Notes: generated by a model from the sequence alone, not told the origin. A DNA stretch of 46,214 nucleotides from Sulfuritalea sp. (GCA_016716965.1 JADJUP010000035.1:1-46214); one strand, 5' to 3'. Shown: positions 29,086-38,229, counted from the first letter of the stretch. Numbers and translations: made by a program.

Positions 29086-32000
29086 ATGACAAGCGGTCTG
29101 GTTTCCTTCCTGCAGCGTTTCAATGGCTGGCGCCTTTGGGTGCTGTTCGCCTTGCTTACGGTTCTGGCGGCCGAGCTGGTCGTGTCGGCGATGGATTTGC
29201 TGCTGATGGGGCGCGTCACTGCCGACTACCTGATCACGGGCCTGGTTGCGGCAGGCCTGGTTGCCCCGGTCAGCCTCTTTCTGATGAATCGACTGCTGGT
29301 GGAACTGGGCCGGCAGCAGCAGGCCGACCTCGCCAGCAACCTGGCGCGGGCCGAAGCCCGCTTGCGGGTGGCGCTCGACTCCACTGACGAAGGCATCCTG
29401 ATGGTCGATCTGGACGGTGCCGTGCTGTCGTCCAACAAGCGTTTCCGGGAACTCTGGCATGTCACCGAAGAGCTTGCGGATGCCGGAGATGATGCCCTGC
29501 TGGCCCATGTGCTGGACCAGTTGGTCGATCCCGAGGGGTTCATGGCCGGGGTGCGCAAGCTCTACGGCAGCGATGCCGAAGCCAGCGATACCCTGCTGTT
29601 CAAGGACGGACGGGTTTTTTCGCGCTACACCCGGGCGCTCGAGCAAGGAGGCATGAAGGCACGCATCTGGTGCTTTCGCGATGTTTCGGCCCAGGTTCGT
29701 GCGCAGAACGCGCTGGTGGAACGCGAGGAAATCTTTCGCGCCATCGTCAGCCAGGCGGGCGACGGCATCGATTTGATCGATGCGGCGACGCTGCGCTTCG
29801 TCGAAGTCAATGACGCGGCCTGTCGCATGCTTGGTTATCGGCGCGAAGAGTTGATTGGCCAGCCGCTGCTGACGATACAGGTGGACTTCGACGAGGCGTC
29901 GCTTGCCGCTGCGATTGCGGACTTGCTGCAGGCCGGTCGGCGCGAGTTCGATGCGCGGCATCGTTGCAAGGACGGCGGCATCCTTGATGTGCGACTCAGC
30001 GCCAGCGTGGTGCAGTTGCACGGTCGCGATTACGTGGTCGGCGTCTGGCGCGACATGACGGCGAGCAAGGCCGCGGAGGCCAGTCTGCGCGAGCGTGAGG
30101 AGATATTCAGCGCCATCGTCAATCGCGCCGTGGAAGGCATGCTGCTGGTCGATGCCGAGACCCTGGCATTCACCGAATTCAATGACGCGGCCTGCGAGGG
30201 GCTTGGCTATACGCGCGAGGAATTTTCCCGCCTGCGCTTGCCCGATGTACAGGGGAGCATGGATTTCTCCGAAACCATGGCCAAGGTTCGCCTCGCGGCC
30301 GATACGCCGGGCGGCATGCGCTTCGAGAACCGGCATCGCTGCAAGGACGGCAGCCTGCGCGACCGCGTCATCAGCAACCGCCCGGTGCAGGTGCGGGGCC
30401 GGACCTGTCTTGCCCACGTCTGGCACGACGTCACCGAACGCAAGCTGGCAGAACGCGAACTGGTCGAGTCGCGCAACCTGCTGCAGGCGGTGGTCGACAC
30501 GGCCCCGATGCGGGTGTTCTGGAAGGATCGCGACCTGAAATACCTCGGCTGCAATCCGGCGTTCGCGCGCGACGCAGGAAAGGACGATCCGCATGATGTC
30601 ATCGGCCACGATGATTTCGAGCTGGGCTGGGCCGAGGAGGCCGAGCGCTATCGCGCCGACGATCGCGAGATCATGGAATCAGGGCAGCCCAAGCTGTTCT
30701 TCGAGGAGCCGCAGACCACGCCGGACGGCCGCAGGATCTGGCTCAGCACCTCCAAGGTGCCGCTGCGAGACGCCAACCGCGAGATCATCGGCATCCTCGG
30801 CATCTACGAGGACGTCACCGAGCGCAAGAGCCTGGAAGATGCCCTGCGGCTGCGCGAGCAGTACCAGCGCACGGTGCTCGACAACTTCCCCTTCATGGTC
30901 TGGCTGAAGGACAGCCAGAGTCGCTTCCTTGCGGTGAACCAGCGATTCGCCGAAGGCTTCGGACAGCCGTCGCCGCAGTCCCTGGTGGGCAAGACCGATT
31001 TCGACATCGCACCGCGCGAACTCGCGGAACGTTATCGCGTGGATGATTTCGCGGTGCTGGCGAGCGGGCAGTCGAAGAACGTCGAGGAGCAGATCGAGAT
31101 CGACGGCACGCCGGTGTGGTTCGAGACCTACAAGTCGCCGGTGCGCATTGGCGGGCAGGTCATCGGCACGGTCGGTTTCGCGCGCGACATCACCGACCGC
31201 AAGCGCATGGAGCGGCGACTCGCCCTGGCGATCGAAGTCTCGCGCGCGATCGTGTGGGAACTTGACTTCCGTACCGGCCGGCTGTCCTATGACAGGGCCG
31301 CGCTGGCGGCGGTGGGCCTGGAGTCCGACGCGAGCCTCGACACCATCCAGGGCTGGATAGGGCAGGTGCATGCCGAGGATCGGTCGCAGTTCGAAGCGGG
31401 TGTCCAGCGTGCGCTGGGTCCGGGCGAGGGGCGGTTCGACATGGAATACCGTCTGGCGGCGGCAAGCGGCCACTACGAATGGGTGCACACCCGCGGTCGC
31501 GTGCTCCACCGCGACGAACAGGGGCAGCCGGTCCTGGCGGTCGGCACCACCATGAACATCACCGAGCGCCGGCAGATCAGCGACGCGGTACAGGCCAGTG
31601 AGCGCCGCTCGGCGGAACTTGCCTCGTTGTTGCGCCTGATGTGCGACAACGTGCCCGACATGATCTGGGCCAAGGACCTCGAGCGGAACTACCTGTTCGC
31701 CAACAAGGCGATCTCCCGCCAGTTGCTGAACGCCGTTGATACCAGCGAGCCGCTGGGCAAGGACGACATGTTCTTCGCCCGCCGCGAGCGCGACAGTCAT
31801 CCGGACGACCCGCAGTGGCACACCTTCGGCGAGTTGTGCCAGGACAGCGATTCGATCACCCTCGAACGCGGCGAGCCGTCCGTTTTCGAGGAGTTCGGCC
31901 ATGTCAAGGGGCGGCTCACCTACCTTGATGTGCACAAGGCGCCCTTCGTCAATGAGAAAGGCGAAGTGATCGGCATCGTCGGCTCGGCGCGCGACATCAC

Positions 32001-33660
32001 CGAGCGGAAGCAGATAGACAATGAACTCGCGCGCCATCGCGAACACCTCGAAGAACTGGTGCAGCAGCGCACCGACGAACTGCTGGCGACGGAGGCCCGT
32101 GCCAGCCGCATCCTTGAATCGGCCGCCGACGGGCTGTACGGGGTGGATATCGAAGGACGCGTGAGCTTCATCAACCCTGCTGCCTGCAAATTGCTGGGAT
32201 ACGGCGTGGAGCAGGTGCTGGGTCGTTCTGCCCACCAATTGTTCCACCACAGCCGGCCTGACGGCAGCCCCTATCCCGAGGGCGAATGTCCCGGGCACCA
32301 GTTGTGGAAGTCGGGGCAGGCGGGCCGTTTCGATGACATCACCTACTGGCATGCCGACGGCCATGCCGTCGAGGTGGCCCTGTCCACCCATCCGCTGATC
32401 GAAGGCGACAAGGTCGTCGGGGCGGTGGTCAGCATCGTCGACGTCGGCGAGCAGCGCGCGGCGGCGCGGGCACGCGAGCAGGCGCTGCTCGCGGCAGAAA
32501 GCCTGGCTCGCGCCAAGACAGAGTTCCTCGCGAACATGAGCCACGAGATCCGCACGCCGATGAGCGGCGTGCTCGGTTTCGCTCACATCGGCCATCGCAA
32601 TCATGCGAACAGCGACAGGGCGCGCGATGCCTTCGCCAAGATCATCGCCTCGGGCAACCAGTTGCTGGGCGTGGTCAACGAAATCCTGGATTTTTCCAAG
32701 ATCGATGCCGGCCAGTTGCGGATCGAATCGATCGAAATGTCGCTTGACCAGGCGCTTGCCCACGCCATGGAAACGGTCGCCGAGCGCGCCGCTGCCAAGG
32801 GCCTGCAATTGCACCTGAAGAAATCGCCGGACCTGCCGTCGGCATGCATCGGCGATCCATTGCGGATTGGCCAGGTCCTGCTCAACCTGCTGAGCAACGC
32901 GGTCAAGTTCACGGAGGTTGGCAGCGTCACCCTGGCTGCTTCGTTGCAAGGGGGGCAACTGGTGTTCCGGGTCATCGACACCGGCATCGGCATGACGCGC
33001 GAGCAACTGGGCAATGTGTTCGACCCCTTCCAGCAGGCGGACGGATCCACCACCCGCAAGTTCGGCGGCACCGGGTTGGGCCTTGCGATCTGCAAGCGAC
33101 TGGTGGAACTGATGAAGGGCGAAATCCGGGTCGAGAGCCAGCCCGGCGGTGGCAGCAGCTTCGAGGTGCGCCTGCCGCATGTCGCCTCGACACGCGCACC
33201 CGCTGCCGCCCCGGTGCCCGATCCGCTGGTTCCGGCTGCGACGCGGCGCCTCGATGGCATTTCGATACTCGTGGCCGAGGATGACCCGGTGAGCCTCGCG
33301 GTGCTGGAATTCAACCTCGCCGAGTACGGCGCCGGCCTGACCCTGGTCGGCGACGGCCGCCAGGCGGTGGAACGGGTGATCGCCGACGGCCCCGCCGCCT
33401 ACGACATCGTGCTGATGGACATCCAGATGCCCGAGATGGATGGCTACGCGGCGGCGCGACGGATCCTGCAGATGAGTGCCGACCTGCCCATCGTCGGCCA
33501 GACGGCGCATGCGTATGGCGAGGAGCGCGACAAGTGTTTCGCCGCCGGTATGGCCGGACATATCGCCAAGCCCATCGATTTCGCGCAGTTGGTGGATCTG
33601 GTGCTCAAGCTGGTGCCGCCAAGCCGTCGACGCCGAGCTCTGCCGCCCGTGGGCCGGTGA
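29086..33660 (+). CDS. Very large multi-PAS hybrid sensor histidine kinase (1524 aa)
   Basis: Two N-terminal membrane segments (about 15-38 and 50-70) with almost no periplasmic loop, then about eight PAS domains in series (about 85-1135), HisKA with the phospho-His in FLANMSHEIRTPMSGVLG (about 1152), HATPase (NLLSNAVKF, DTGIGMT, GGTGLGLAIC) and a C-terminal receiver (ILVAEDDPVSLAV, VLMDIQMPEMDG). PAS 2 and 3 are recent duplicates (REEIFRAIVSQAGDG and REEIFSAIVNRAVEG). PAS 4, 5 and 7 share a VFWKDRDL/VWLKDSQS/IWAKDLER opening. None shows an obvious haem or flavin signature by eye. An FNR-type box upstream suggests low-oxygen expression. No HPt and no adjacent regulator. Intact over 4.6 kb. 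Confidence 0.93.
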   Translation: MTSGLVSFLQRFNGWRLWVLFALLTVLAAELVVSAMDLLLMGRVTADYLITGLVAAGLVAPVSLFLMNRLLVELGRQQQADLASNLARAEARLRVALDSTDEGILMVDLDGAVLSSNKRFRELWHVTEELADAGDDALLAHVLDQLVDPEGFMAGVRKLYGSDAEASDTLLFKDGRVFSRYTRALEQGGMKARIWCFRDVSAQVRAQNALVEREEIFRAIVSQAGDGIDLIDAATLRFVEVNDAACRMLGYRREELIGQPLLTIQVDFDEASLAAAIADLLQAGRREFDARHRCKDGGILDVRLSASVVQLHGRDYVVGVWRDMTASKAAEASLREREEIFSAIVNRAVEGMLLVDAETLAFTEFNDAACEGLGYTREEFSRLRLPDVQGSMDFSETMAKVRLAADTPGGMRFENRHRCKDGSLRDRVISNRPVQVRGRTCLAHVWHDVTERKLAERELVESRNLLQAVVDTAPMRVFWKDRDLKYLGCNPAFARDAGKDDPHDVIGHDDFELGWAEEAERYRADDREIMESGQPKLFFEEPQTTPDGRRIWLSTSKVPLRDANREIIGILGIYEDVTERKSLEDALRLREQYQRTVLDNFPFMVWLKDSQSRFLAVNQRFAEGFGQPSPQSLVGKTDFDIAPRELAERYRVDDFAVLASGQSKNVEEQIEIDGTPVWFETYKSPVRIGGQVIGTVGFARDITDRKRMERRLALAIEVSRAIVWELDFRTGRLSYDRAALAAVGLESDASLDTIQGWIGQVHAEDRSQFEAGVQRALGPGEGRFDMEYRLAAASGHYEWVHTRGRVLHRDEQGQPVLAVGTTMNITERRQISDAVQASERRSAELASLLRLMCDNVPDMIWAKDLERNYLFANKAISRQLLNAVDTSEPLGKDDMFFARRERDSHPDDPQWHTFGELCQDSDSITLERGEPSVFEEFGHVKGRLTYLDVHKAPFVNEKGEVIGIVGSARDITERKQIDNELARHREHLEELVQQRTDELLATEARASRILESAADGLYGVDIEGRVSFINPAACKLLGYGVEQVLGRSAHQLFHHSRPDGSPYPEGECPGHQLWKSGQAGRFDDITYWHADGHAVEVALSTHPLIEGDKVVGAVVSIVDVGEQRAAARAREQALLAAESLARAKTEFLANMSHEIRTPMSGVLGFAHIGHRNHANSDRARDAFAKIIASGNQLLGVVNEILDFSKIDAGQLRIESIEMSLDQALAHAMETVAERAAAKGLQLHLKKSPDLPSACIGDPLRIGQVLLNLLSNAVKFTEVGSVTLAASLQGGQLVFRVIDTGIGMTREQLGNVFDPFQQADGSTTRKFGGTGLGLAICKRLVELMKGEIRVESQPGGGSSFEVRLPHVASTRAPAAAPVPDPLVPAATRRLDGISILVAEDDPVSLAVLEFNLAEYGAGLTLVGDGRQAVERVIADGPAAYDIVLMDIQMPEMDGYAAARRILQMSADLPIVGQTAHAYGEERDKCFAAGMAGHIAKPIDFAQLVDLVLKLVPPSRRRRALPPVGR

Positions 33661-33669
33661 GGCCGGCGC

Positions 33670-34497
33670 CTAGCGGGCGCTGCCTTCGGTGACGGCCAGT
33701 TGCGCTCCGCGCGCGAGCCAGTTGCCGAGGATGAAACTTGCGCCGAGCAGCAGGATCACGCTGCAACCGACCAGCAGCTCCTTGCCTTCGTACCACTGGG
33801 CGATGTCGGCCTGCAGCCAGCGCGCGAGGCCGAAGCCGGCGACGGCGAAGCTGATGGCGGCGACCATCAGGCCCATGACGCGCGAGGCGATGCGCGCGCG
33901 ATGGTCGGCGCGGCGCAGCAGGCGGGCGATCCACAGGCCGTTGGCGCCGTCCGCCAGCAGCATGCCGGCGGTGAAGGCGAGGCCCAGCGCCAGGCTGTGG
34001 CCGATGCCGCCGTGCTTCGTGGCGGTAACGGCGAACAGCGCGGCCTGGCTCACGGTGTCGAAGGACAGTGCGAACAGTGCGCCGACGGCGGCGATCGCCA
34101 GCGGATGCGAGGTCGCCTGCAGACGGCTGAGCAGGCCCGCCTTGATGCCGAGCGGCGCCACCATCTCGTCGGCCGGCGCCGTCAGCACCGCGCGCAGGTT
34201 GAGCAGGCCGAGCAGGGTCAGGAAGGCGATCGAGATCCAGGTACCGAGGTCGTCCAGCCAGTCCGGAACCTGCCAGGCGGCCGACGCGAGGCCGACGCCC
34301 AGCGCGATCAGCATGACTATGGCGCCGTGGCCGAGCGAGAACAGCGACCCGCACCAGCGGGCGCGCGCCGGCATGCAGCGCAGGTTGTAGCGGGTGAGGC
34401 CGTCGATGGTGGCGAGGTGATCGGCGTCGAGTCCGTGTTTGGCGCCGAGGACGAAGACCAGGCCGAGCAGGGCAAGCCATTCAGTGGGCAGATCCAT
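33670..34497 (-). CDS. Nickel/cobalt transporter, NiCoT (HoxN/NixA-like) family
   Basis: 275 residues, about seven hydrophobic segments. The signature AKHGLDADHLATIDGLTR in the first part matches the HX4DH metal-selectivity motif; LSFDTVSQAALFAV and LGLAFTAGMLLADGANG match the other conserved NiCoT loops. ATG at 34497 with GAGGA upstream. It should import Ni2+ for the hydrogenase encoded 11 kb away. A palindrome GTATGA-N15-TCATAC lies 25 bases upstream, so repression by NikR is likely. Confidence 0.9.
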   Translation of the reverse strand: MDLPTEWLALLGLVFVLGAKHGLDADHLATIDGLTRYNLRCMPARARWCGSLFSLGHGAIVMLIALGVGLASAAWQVPDWLDDLGTWISIAFLTLLGLLNLRAVLTAPADEMVAPLGIKAGLLSRLQATSHPLAIAAVGALFALSFDTVSQAALFAVTATKHGGIGHSLALGLAFTAGMLLADGANGLWIARLLRRADHRARIASRVMGLMVAAISFAVAGFGLARWLQADIAQWYEGKELLVGCSVILLLGASFILGNWLARGAQLAVTEGSAR

Positions 34498-34521
34498 GGT
34501 GCGGGTCCTCGTCGGGGTTTG

Positions 34522-34548
34522 GTATGAAGTCTATTGAAATCCTCATAC
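34522..34548. promoter_or_regulatory. NikR-type operator of the nickel transporter gene
   Basis: GTATGA, 15 bases, TCATAC: both half-sites are identical to the E. coli NikR consensus, whose spacer is 16. A TTGTAT -35-like hexamer and a TCATAC -10-like hexamer 17 bases apart overlap the palindrome, so binding would block the promoter. Confidence 0.75.
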
Positions 34549-34625
34549 AAAATCCATGCCCGGCCACTTCGCGTCCGTAGATTGTTTTGTGCCAATGACT
34601 TAGCCAACAATCCGACGACACTGGC

Positions 34626-34664
34626 CGGTTAGCCGCTATGCGGCGTGGCCAGACCGGCTAACCG
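34626..34664. repeat. Inverted repeat downstream of the MoxR operon
   Basis: CGGTTAGCCG and CGGCTAACCG, 10-base arms with a 19-base loop, just after the stop at 34670 of the last operon gene. It may end transcription or stabilise the mRNA; no T tract follows. Confidence 0.5.
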
Positions 34665-34669
34665 CCACA

Positions 34670-34915
34670 TCACTCCAGCCAGCGCACCAGGTAATACAGG
34701 CGAAAGCCCTCCGACGAGCGCGACGGTCCCATCACCTCGGCGGCGTGCAGGTTGTGCGCCGGGTCGGCCATGGCCATCGCCGTCGCCTCATCGGCGACGA
34801 GTTCGACGCAGGTCTCGGCAAAACGCTTGCGCGATCCGCGCCGCACATGGACCACGGCGAACTGCGCGCGCACCAGTTGCGGCGCCTCGGCATCCAGATA
34901 GACGCCGCCCTTCAT
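34670..34915 (-). CDS. Small protein of unknown function (81 aa), MoxR operon
   Basis: ATG at 34915 overlaps the preceding stop by 4 bases. Begins MKGGVYLDAEAPQLVRAQFA and ends EGFRLYYLVRWLE. Soluble, no recognised family; the operon position and coupling support a real gene that works with the MoxR/VWA proteins. Confidence 0.62.
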   Translation of the reverse strand: MKGGVYLDAEAPQLVRAQFAVVHVRRGSRKRFAETCVELVADEATAMAMADPAHNLHAAEVMGPSRSSEGFRLYYLVRWLE

Positions 34916-35949
34916 GGCGCCATCCCGCGCAGCACGCGCAGGTGCGCCAGCAGCGGCGCGAACAGCGGTTCGAGGTGGCGCCGCATCAGCGGGCCGACCG
35001 CGCTGGTGCGGGTCAGGATGGGCGCGGCCGAGGCGTTCGAGAGGCTCGCCAGCGCGGCCATCGCCTGCGCTTGCGGCAAGTTCTCGCCCTGCATGTGTGG
35101 CGGAATTTCCAGGCCGCGCAGCGCGGCAAAGTAGTTGCCGACGATGTCCAGCAGCAGATACACCGCGTCCTGCGCTGGAGGCTTTTCCATGACCATCTCG
35201 ACCGCCGCGAGGAAGCTCTGGCCGCTCGCCGCATGGCAACGCGCCAGCAGACGCGCCCAGGGTTCGCCGGCATCGGCCAGTGCCTGCAGGTCGGCGGGAA
35301 AATCGCGCGGCGCACCACCGGGCAGCGCATCCGGGCGGTGTTCGAGGAAGCCGATGAAGTAGTGCGGGCGGCGCCGTGCCTTGGCCCAGAGTTGATCGGT
35401 GGCGCCGGCGTCGAGCAGGCCGGCGCCGATCACGGCGCGGATCGAGTGCATGGCGAGGATCGGGTCCTCTTCGAAGGGCAGGTGTTCGATCAGGAAGCCG
35501 GCCAGCACCGGCCCCATGCTTCCCTGGCGCACGGCCGCATGTTCGAGCATGCTGCGCGCCACTTCCATGGTCGGCAGCGCCCACCAGGCGCGGCGCGCCA
35601 GTTCGTCATCAAGAGTCGGCGCCAGCGCCACGGCGACCACGGCCTCCGGTTCGCCCAGCTTGAGCAGGGCGGCCAGGTTTTTCGCGCTGGCCTGGCCCAT
35701 GCGCGTCCAGTGGCGCAGGTGCACCGGGTAGCCGCCGGGCGAATCCAGCGCGTGGCCGCCGAGCAGTTCGCGCACGCGCATCAGGTAGAGGTCGGCGCGG
35801 CAGTTGCGATTCAGGGCGATGCGCGCCTCGCCCTTCGGCGTCAGCGCATGCAGCGTCATGGCGCCTTCGTCGATGCGCACCGCATGCAGTTCGCCGGCCA
35901 GCAACACGTTGAGGCGCAGCGCGTCCTCGGCAGCGAGTTCGGCCTTCAA
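34912..35949 (-). CDS. Uncharacterised helical protein of the MoxR/VWA operon
   Basis: About 345 residues from a TTG at 35949 that overlaps the VWA stop (TTGA), with AGGA upstream. No named family recognised. It is mostly amphipathic helices in an irregular repeat pattern (KNLAALLKLGEPEAVVAVAL, RAWWALPTMEVARSMLEHAA, DPILAMHSIRAVIGAGLL, FLAAVEMVMEKPP), suggesting a HEAT-like solenoid. Position as third partner of a MoxR ATPase and a VWA protein suggests a scaffold or substrate adaptor (inference). Confidence 0.65.
   Translation of the reverse strand: MKAELAAEDALRLNVLLAGELHAVRIDEGAMTLHALTPKGEARIALNRNCRADLYLMRVRELLGGHALDSPGGYPVHLRHWTRMGQASAKNLAALLKLGEPEAVVAVALAPTLDDELARRAWWALPTMEVARSMLEHAAVRQGSMGPVLAGFLIEHLPFEEDPILAMHSIRAVIGAGLLDAGATDQLWAKARRRPHYFIGFLEHRPDALPGGAPRDFPADLQALADAGEPWARLLARCHAASGQSFLAAVEMVMEKPPAQDAVYLLLDIVGNYFAALRGLEIPPHMQGENLPQAQAMAALASLSNASAAPILTRTSAVGPLMRRHLEPLFAPLLAHLRVLRGMAP
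35611..35635 (+). repeat. Possible mini-repeat copy F
   Basis: AAGAGTCGGCGCCAGCGCCA then CGGCG. The minus-strand gene reads VALAPTL here. It may be a native sequence that resembles the repeat by chance. Confidence 0.4.
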
Positions 35950-37184
35950 TTGAGCTGGATCCTGCGGCCCCAGGGCACCGGCGCCTTGCCCTTGACCAGC
36001 CACAGCACCGGGTAGGCCGGCGCCAGTTTCGGAAAATCGCCCTCGGCGTCGGTGAAATACACCAGTGCATCGGGTTGCGCCGGCGCACGCGCGATCCAGT
36101 CGAAAACAGGGGCGAACGAGGTGTCGCCGCCGCCTTCGAAACGGCGCGGCAAGCGCAGTTCCTGCCACGGCTCGCAAACCCATGGCGCGTCGGGCGCCAG
36201 CGCCGCGTCGCAGGCGAGCAGGCTGATGCGTACCGGCAGGGTGCCCTTCAGCGCGTTGAGTTCGCCGATGAAGGCGGCCAGGTCGGCGTCGGAAATCGAG
36301 CCGGAGGTGTCGAGCGCCACCACGATGTCGCCGGAATGGCTGCGCAGGCTGGGCAGCAGGGCGTCGCCCGAACTCTCCCCGCTGCGACGCGAGGGCCGTG
36401 CCCAACTGTAGTCGTCGCGGGCCGCCTGCGACAGGTACTGCGCCAGCGCCGCGCGCCACGACACCTGCGGCGCCAGGGTGGCGTCGGTCAGGCGGGCGAG
36501 GATGGCGGAGAGCTTGCCGGATTCGCGCGCGCGCTGCGCGGCGGCGGCGAGATGCCGCTGCCATTGCTGCTGCAATTCCTCCTTTTCCCGCGCGGAGAGC
36601 GGGGGTGGCGGCGTGGCCGCCGATTCGATTGCCGTATCGCCGGCGCCGACTTTTTGCGCGGTCGCACCACCGCCACCTTCGCCATTGCCGCCCTGGCCAT
36701 CCCCCTGCCCGCCGTCGTCGCCGTCCCAGGCGTGGTCGTCGAGGGTTTCCTGGTCGAGGCTGTCGTCGAGGCAGGGGTAGATTTCCTCGGCCGCCATGCC
36801 GCGATACAGGCTCAGCACCTGGGTGCCGAGCGGCGGCTTGAGGCCCTCGTCAAGCAACAGCGGATTGATCGCGAAGTCGCAGGCGAGGTCCCACAGGCGC
36901 TGCACCCGGTGGCCGCGCCGCGCGAAATGGCCCAGCGCGCAGTGCAGCGCCTCATGGGCCAGAGCGAATTGCACCTCGGCCGCGCTCAGGCCGGCGATCC
37001 AGTCCGGGCAGTAATACAGCTTGCGCGCGTCGGTGGCGGTGGTGCGGCACCAGGCGCCGGCGGCGACCAGCGGCAGGCGCAGCACCAGCGCGCCGAGGAA
37101 GGGCTTGTCGAGGATTAGCCGCGCCCGCGCCGCAGCGAGCTTGGCCGCGGCATGGGTGGCGGTCGGGTCCGCCGCCTCAGTCAT
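35946..37184 (-). CDS. VWA-like protein with putative metallopeptidase domain (DUF2201)
   Basis: 412 residues. The N-terminal domain (about 10-135) contains HEALHCALGH, an HExxH-type zinc motif at residues 77-81, within LSAAEVQFALAHEALH. A Gly/Asp-rich linker (about 150-195) includes the mini-repeat-encoded KVGAGDTA. The C-terminal VWA-like domain has the metal-site motif VVALDTSGSISD and FEGGGDTSFAPVF. This is the DUF2201 architecture often encoded next to MoxR ATPases. The protein probably acts with MoxR as a chaperone-like metal-dependent complex; the target is unknown. ATG at 37184 overlaps the moxR-type stop. Confidence 0.85.
   Translation of the reverse strand: MTEAADPTATHAAAKLAAARARLILDKPFLGALVLRLPLVAAGAWCRTTATDARKLYYCPDWIAGLSAAEVQFALAHEALHCALGHFARRGHRVQRLWDLACDFAINPLLLDEGLKPPLGTQVLSLYRGMAAEEIYPCLDDSLDQETLDDHAWDGDDGGQGDGQGGNGEGGGGATAQKVGAGDTAIESAATPPPPLSAREKEELQQQWQRHLAAAAQRARESGKLSAILARLTDATLAPQVSWRAALAQYLSQAARDDYSWARPSRRSGESSGDALLPSLRSHSGDIVVALDTSGSISDADLAAFIGELNALKGTLPVRISLLACDAALAPDAPWVCEPWQELRLPRRFEGGGDTSFAPVFDWIARAPAQPDALVYFTDAEGDFPKLAPAYPVLWLVKGKAPVPWGRRIQLN
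36631..36655 (-). repeat. Mini-repeat copy G (in the VWA protein linker)
   Basis: Minus strand AAAAAGTCGGCGCCGGCGAT then ACGGC, translated in-frame as KVGAGDTA inside a Gly-rich linker. The closest coding copy to the consensus. Confidence 0.75.
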
Positions 37185-38229
37185 ACAGCATCATGTCGGC
37201 CACCGCGTGGGCCCAGCCGGAAAACTGCGGCACGGCGAACAGCTTGCTGCCGACGCCGCGATGCAGGTCGGACACCAGCATCACGCCCATCTCCTTGAGC
37301 GGCAGGCGTTGCGCGTAATCGAGGATGCGGCCCCAGACTTCGGCTGCCTGAGGGGTATCGCGGGCACGCAGGGCGCGACCGACGAGGGCGGCGGCCACCG
37401 CGTATTGCAGGTCGATTTCGTCCGGTACGCTGGCGGCGTGGCCGCTGAGGATGGCATCGAGGTCGGGCAGGCGGTCGAGGCTTTCCACGTAGGCTGCACA
37501 CTCGATTCCGGCCGCTTGGCCCACGCAGGCCGCCAGTGCGCCGCCGAGCAGGTCGAGGCGGTCGCCGAACTTTTGCAGCGCGCGATGCGCGAACTCCCAC
37601 GAGCGCGGGCTGGGGAAGGCCATTTCGCCGGCCAGCGAGCGCGCCGGGTCGAAGTCGAAAATGAGTTCCGGCTTGAAGCGCAGGAAGCCGATGATGCGCT
37701 CGTCGATGCCGTTGGCGTAGGCCCAGGACACCCAGTCGTCGAGGTTCACGTCCATCTCGAAGTGCGAGAAGCGGTTGGCCAGCGGCGCCGGCATGGCATA
37801 GGTGACGCCGCGGTCGCCCTGGCGGTTGCCGGCAGCGAAGATGGCCCAGCCGGCGGGGATGCGATAGTCGCCGAGGCGCCGGTCGAGGATCAGCTGGTAG
37901 GCCGCGGCGGCCACGGCGGGCGGCGCCGAGGTGATTTCGTCGAGGAACAACACGCCGCGCGGGCCATGGCGATTCGCGTCGGGCAGCAGCGCCGGCACCG
38001 CCCATTCGACGGTGTCGCCGACGCGAAACGGTATGCCGCGCAGGTCCGAGGGTTCCATCTGCGAGAGGCGCACGTCGATCACCGGCACCGCCTGGCGCGC
38101 CGCGACCTGGGCCACCACCTGCGACTTGCCGACGCCGGGCGGGCCCCACAGCATCACCGGCGTGTGGTGGCCCTCGGCGGTGCTGAGGAATTCGCGTTCG
38201 AGGACGAAGGAGAGTTGTGCGGGACGCAT
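37177..38229 (-). CDS. MoxR-type AAA+ ATPase
   Basis: 350 residues from the ATG at 38229 (frame open to 38328). Walker A LWGPPGVGKSQVV, Walker B GVLFLDEITSAPP, sensor 1 AIFAAGNRQGDRG, and the helix 2 insertion DVRLSQMEPSDLRGIP typical of MoxR/YehL-like members. ATP-driven remodelling partner of the VWA protein whose ATG it overlaps. First gene of a four-gene operon, divergent from the SWIM-SNF2 gene. Confidence 0.9.
   Translation of the reverse strand: MRPAQLSFVLEREFLSTAEGHHTPVMLWGPPGVGKSQVVAQVAARQAVPVIDVRLSQMEPSDLRGIPFRVGDTVEWAVPALLPDANRHGPRGVLFLDEITSAPPAVAAAAYQLILDRRLGDYRIPAGWAIFAAGNRQGDRGVTYAMPAPLANRFSHFEMDVNLDDWVSWAYANGIDERIIGFLRFKPELIFDFDPARSLAGEMAFPSPRSWEFAHRALQKFGDRLDLLGGALAACVGQAAGIECAAYVESLDRLPDLDAILSGHAASVPDEIDLQYAVAAALVGRALRARDTPQAAEVWGRILDYAQRLPLKEMGVMLVSDLHRGVGSKLFAVPQFSGWAHAVADMMLYD

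Noticed and set aside
30679..33561. 960-codon open frame on the minus strand
   Set aside because: Lies wholly antisense to the multi-PAS kinase, whose domains are unambiguous; the composition is that of a shadow frame.
34626..34664. Hairpin as a rho-independent terminator
   Set aside because: Good arms but a 19-base loop and no T tract in either direction; kept only as an inverted repeat.
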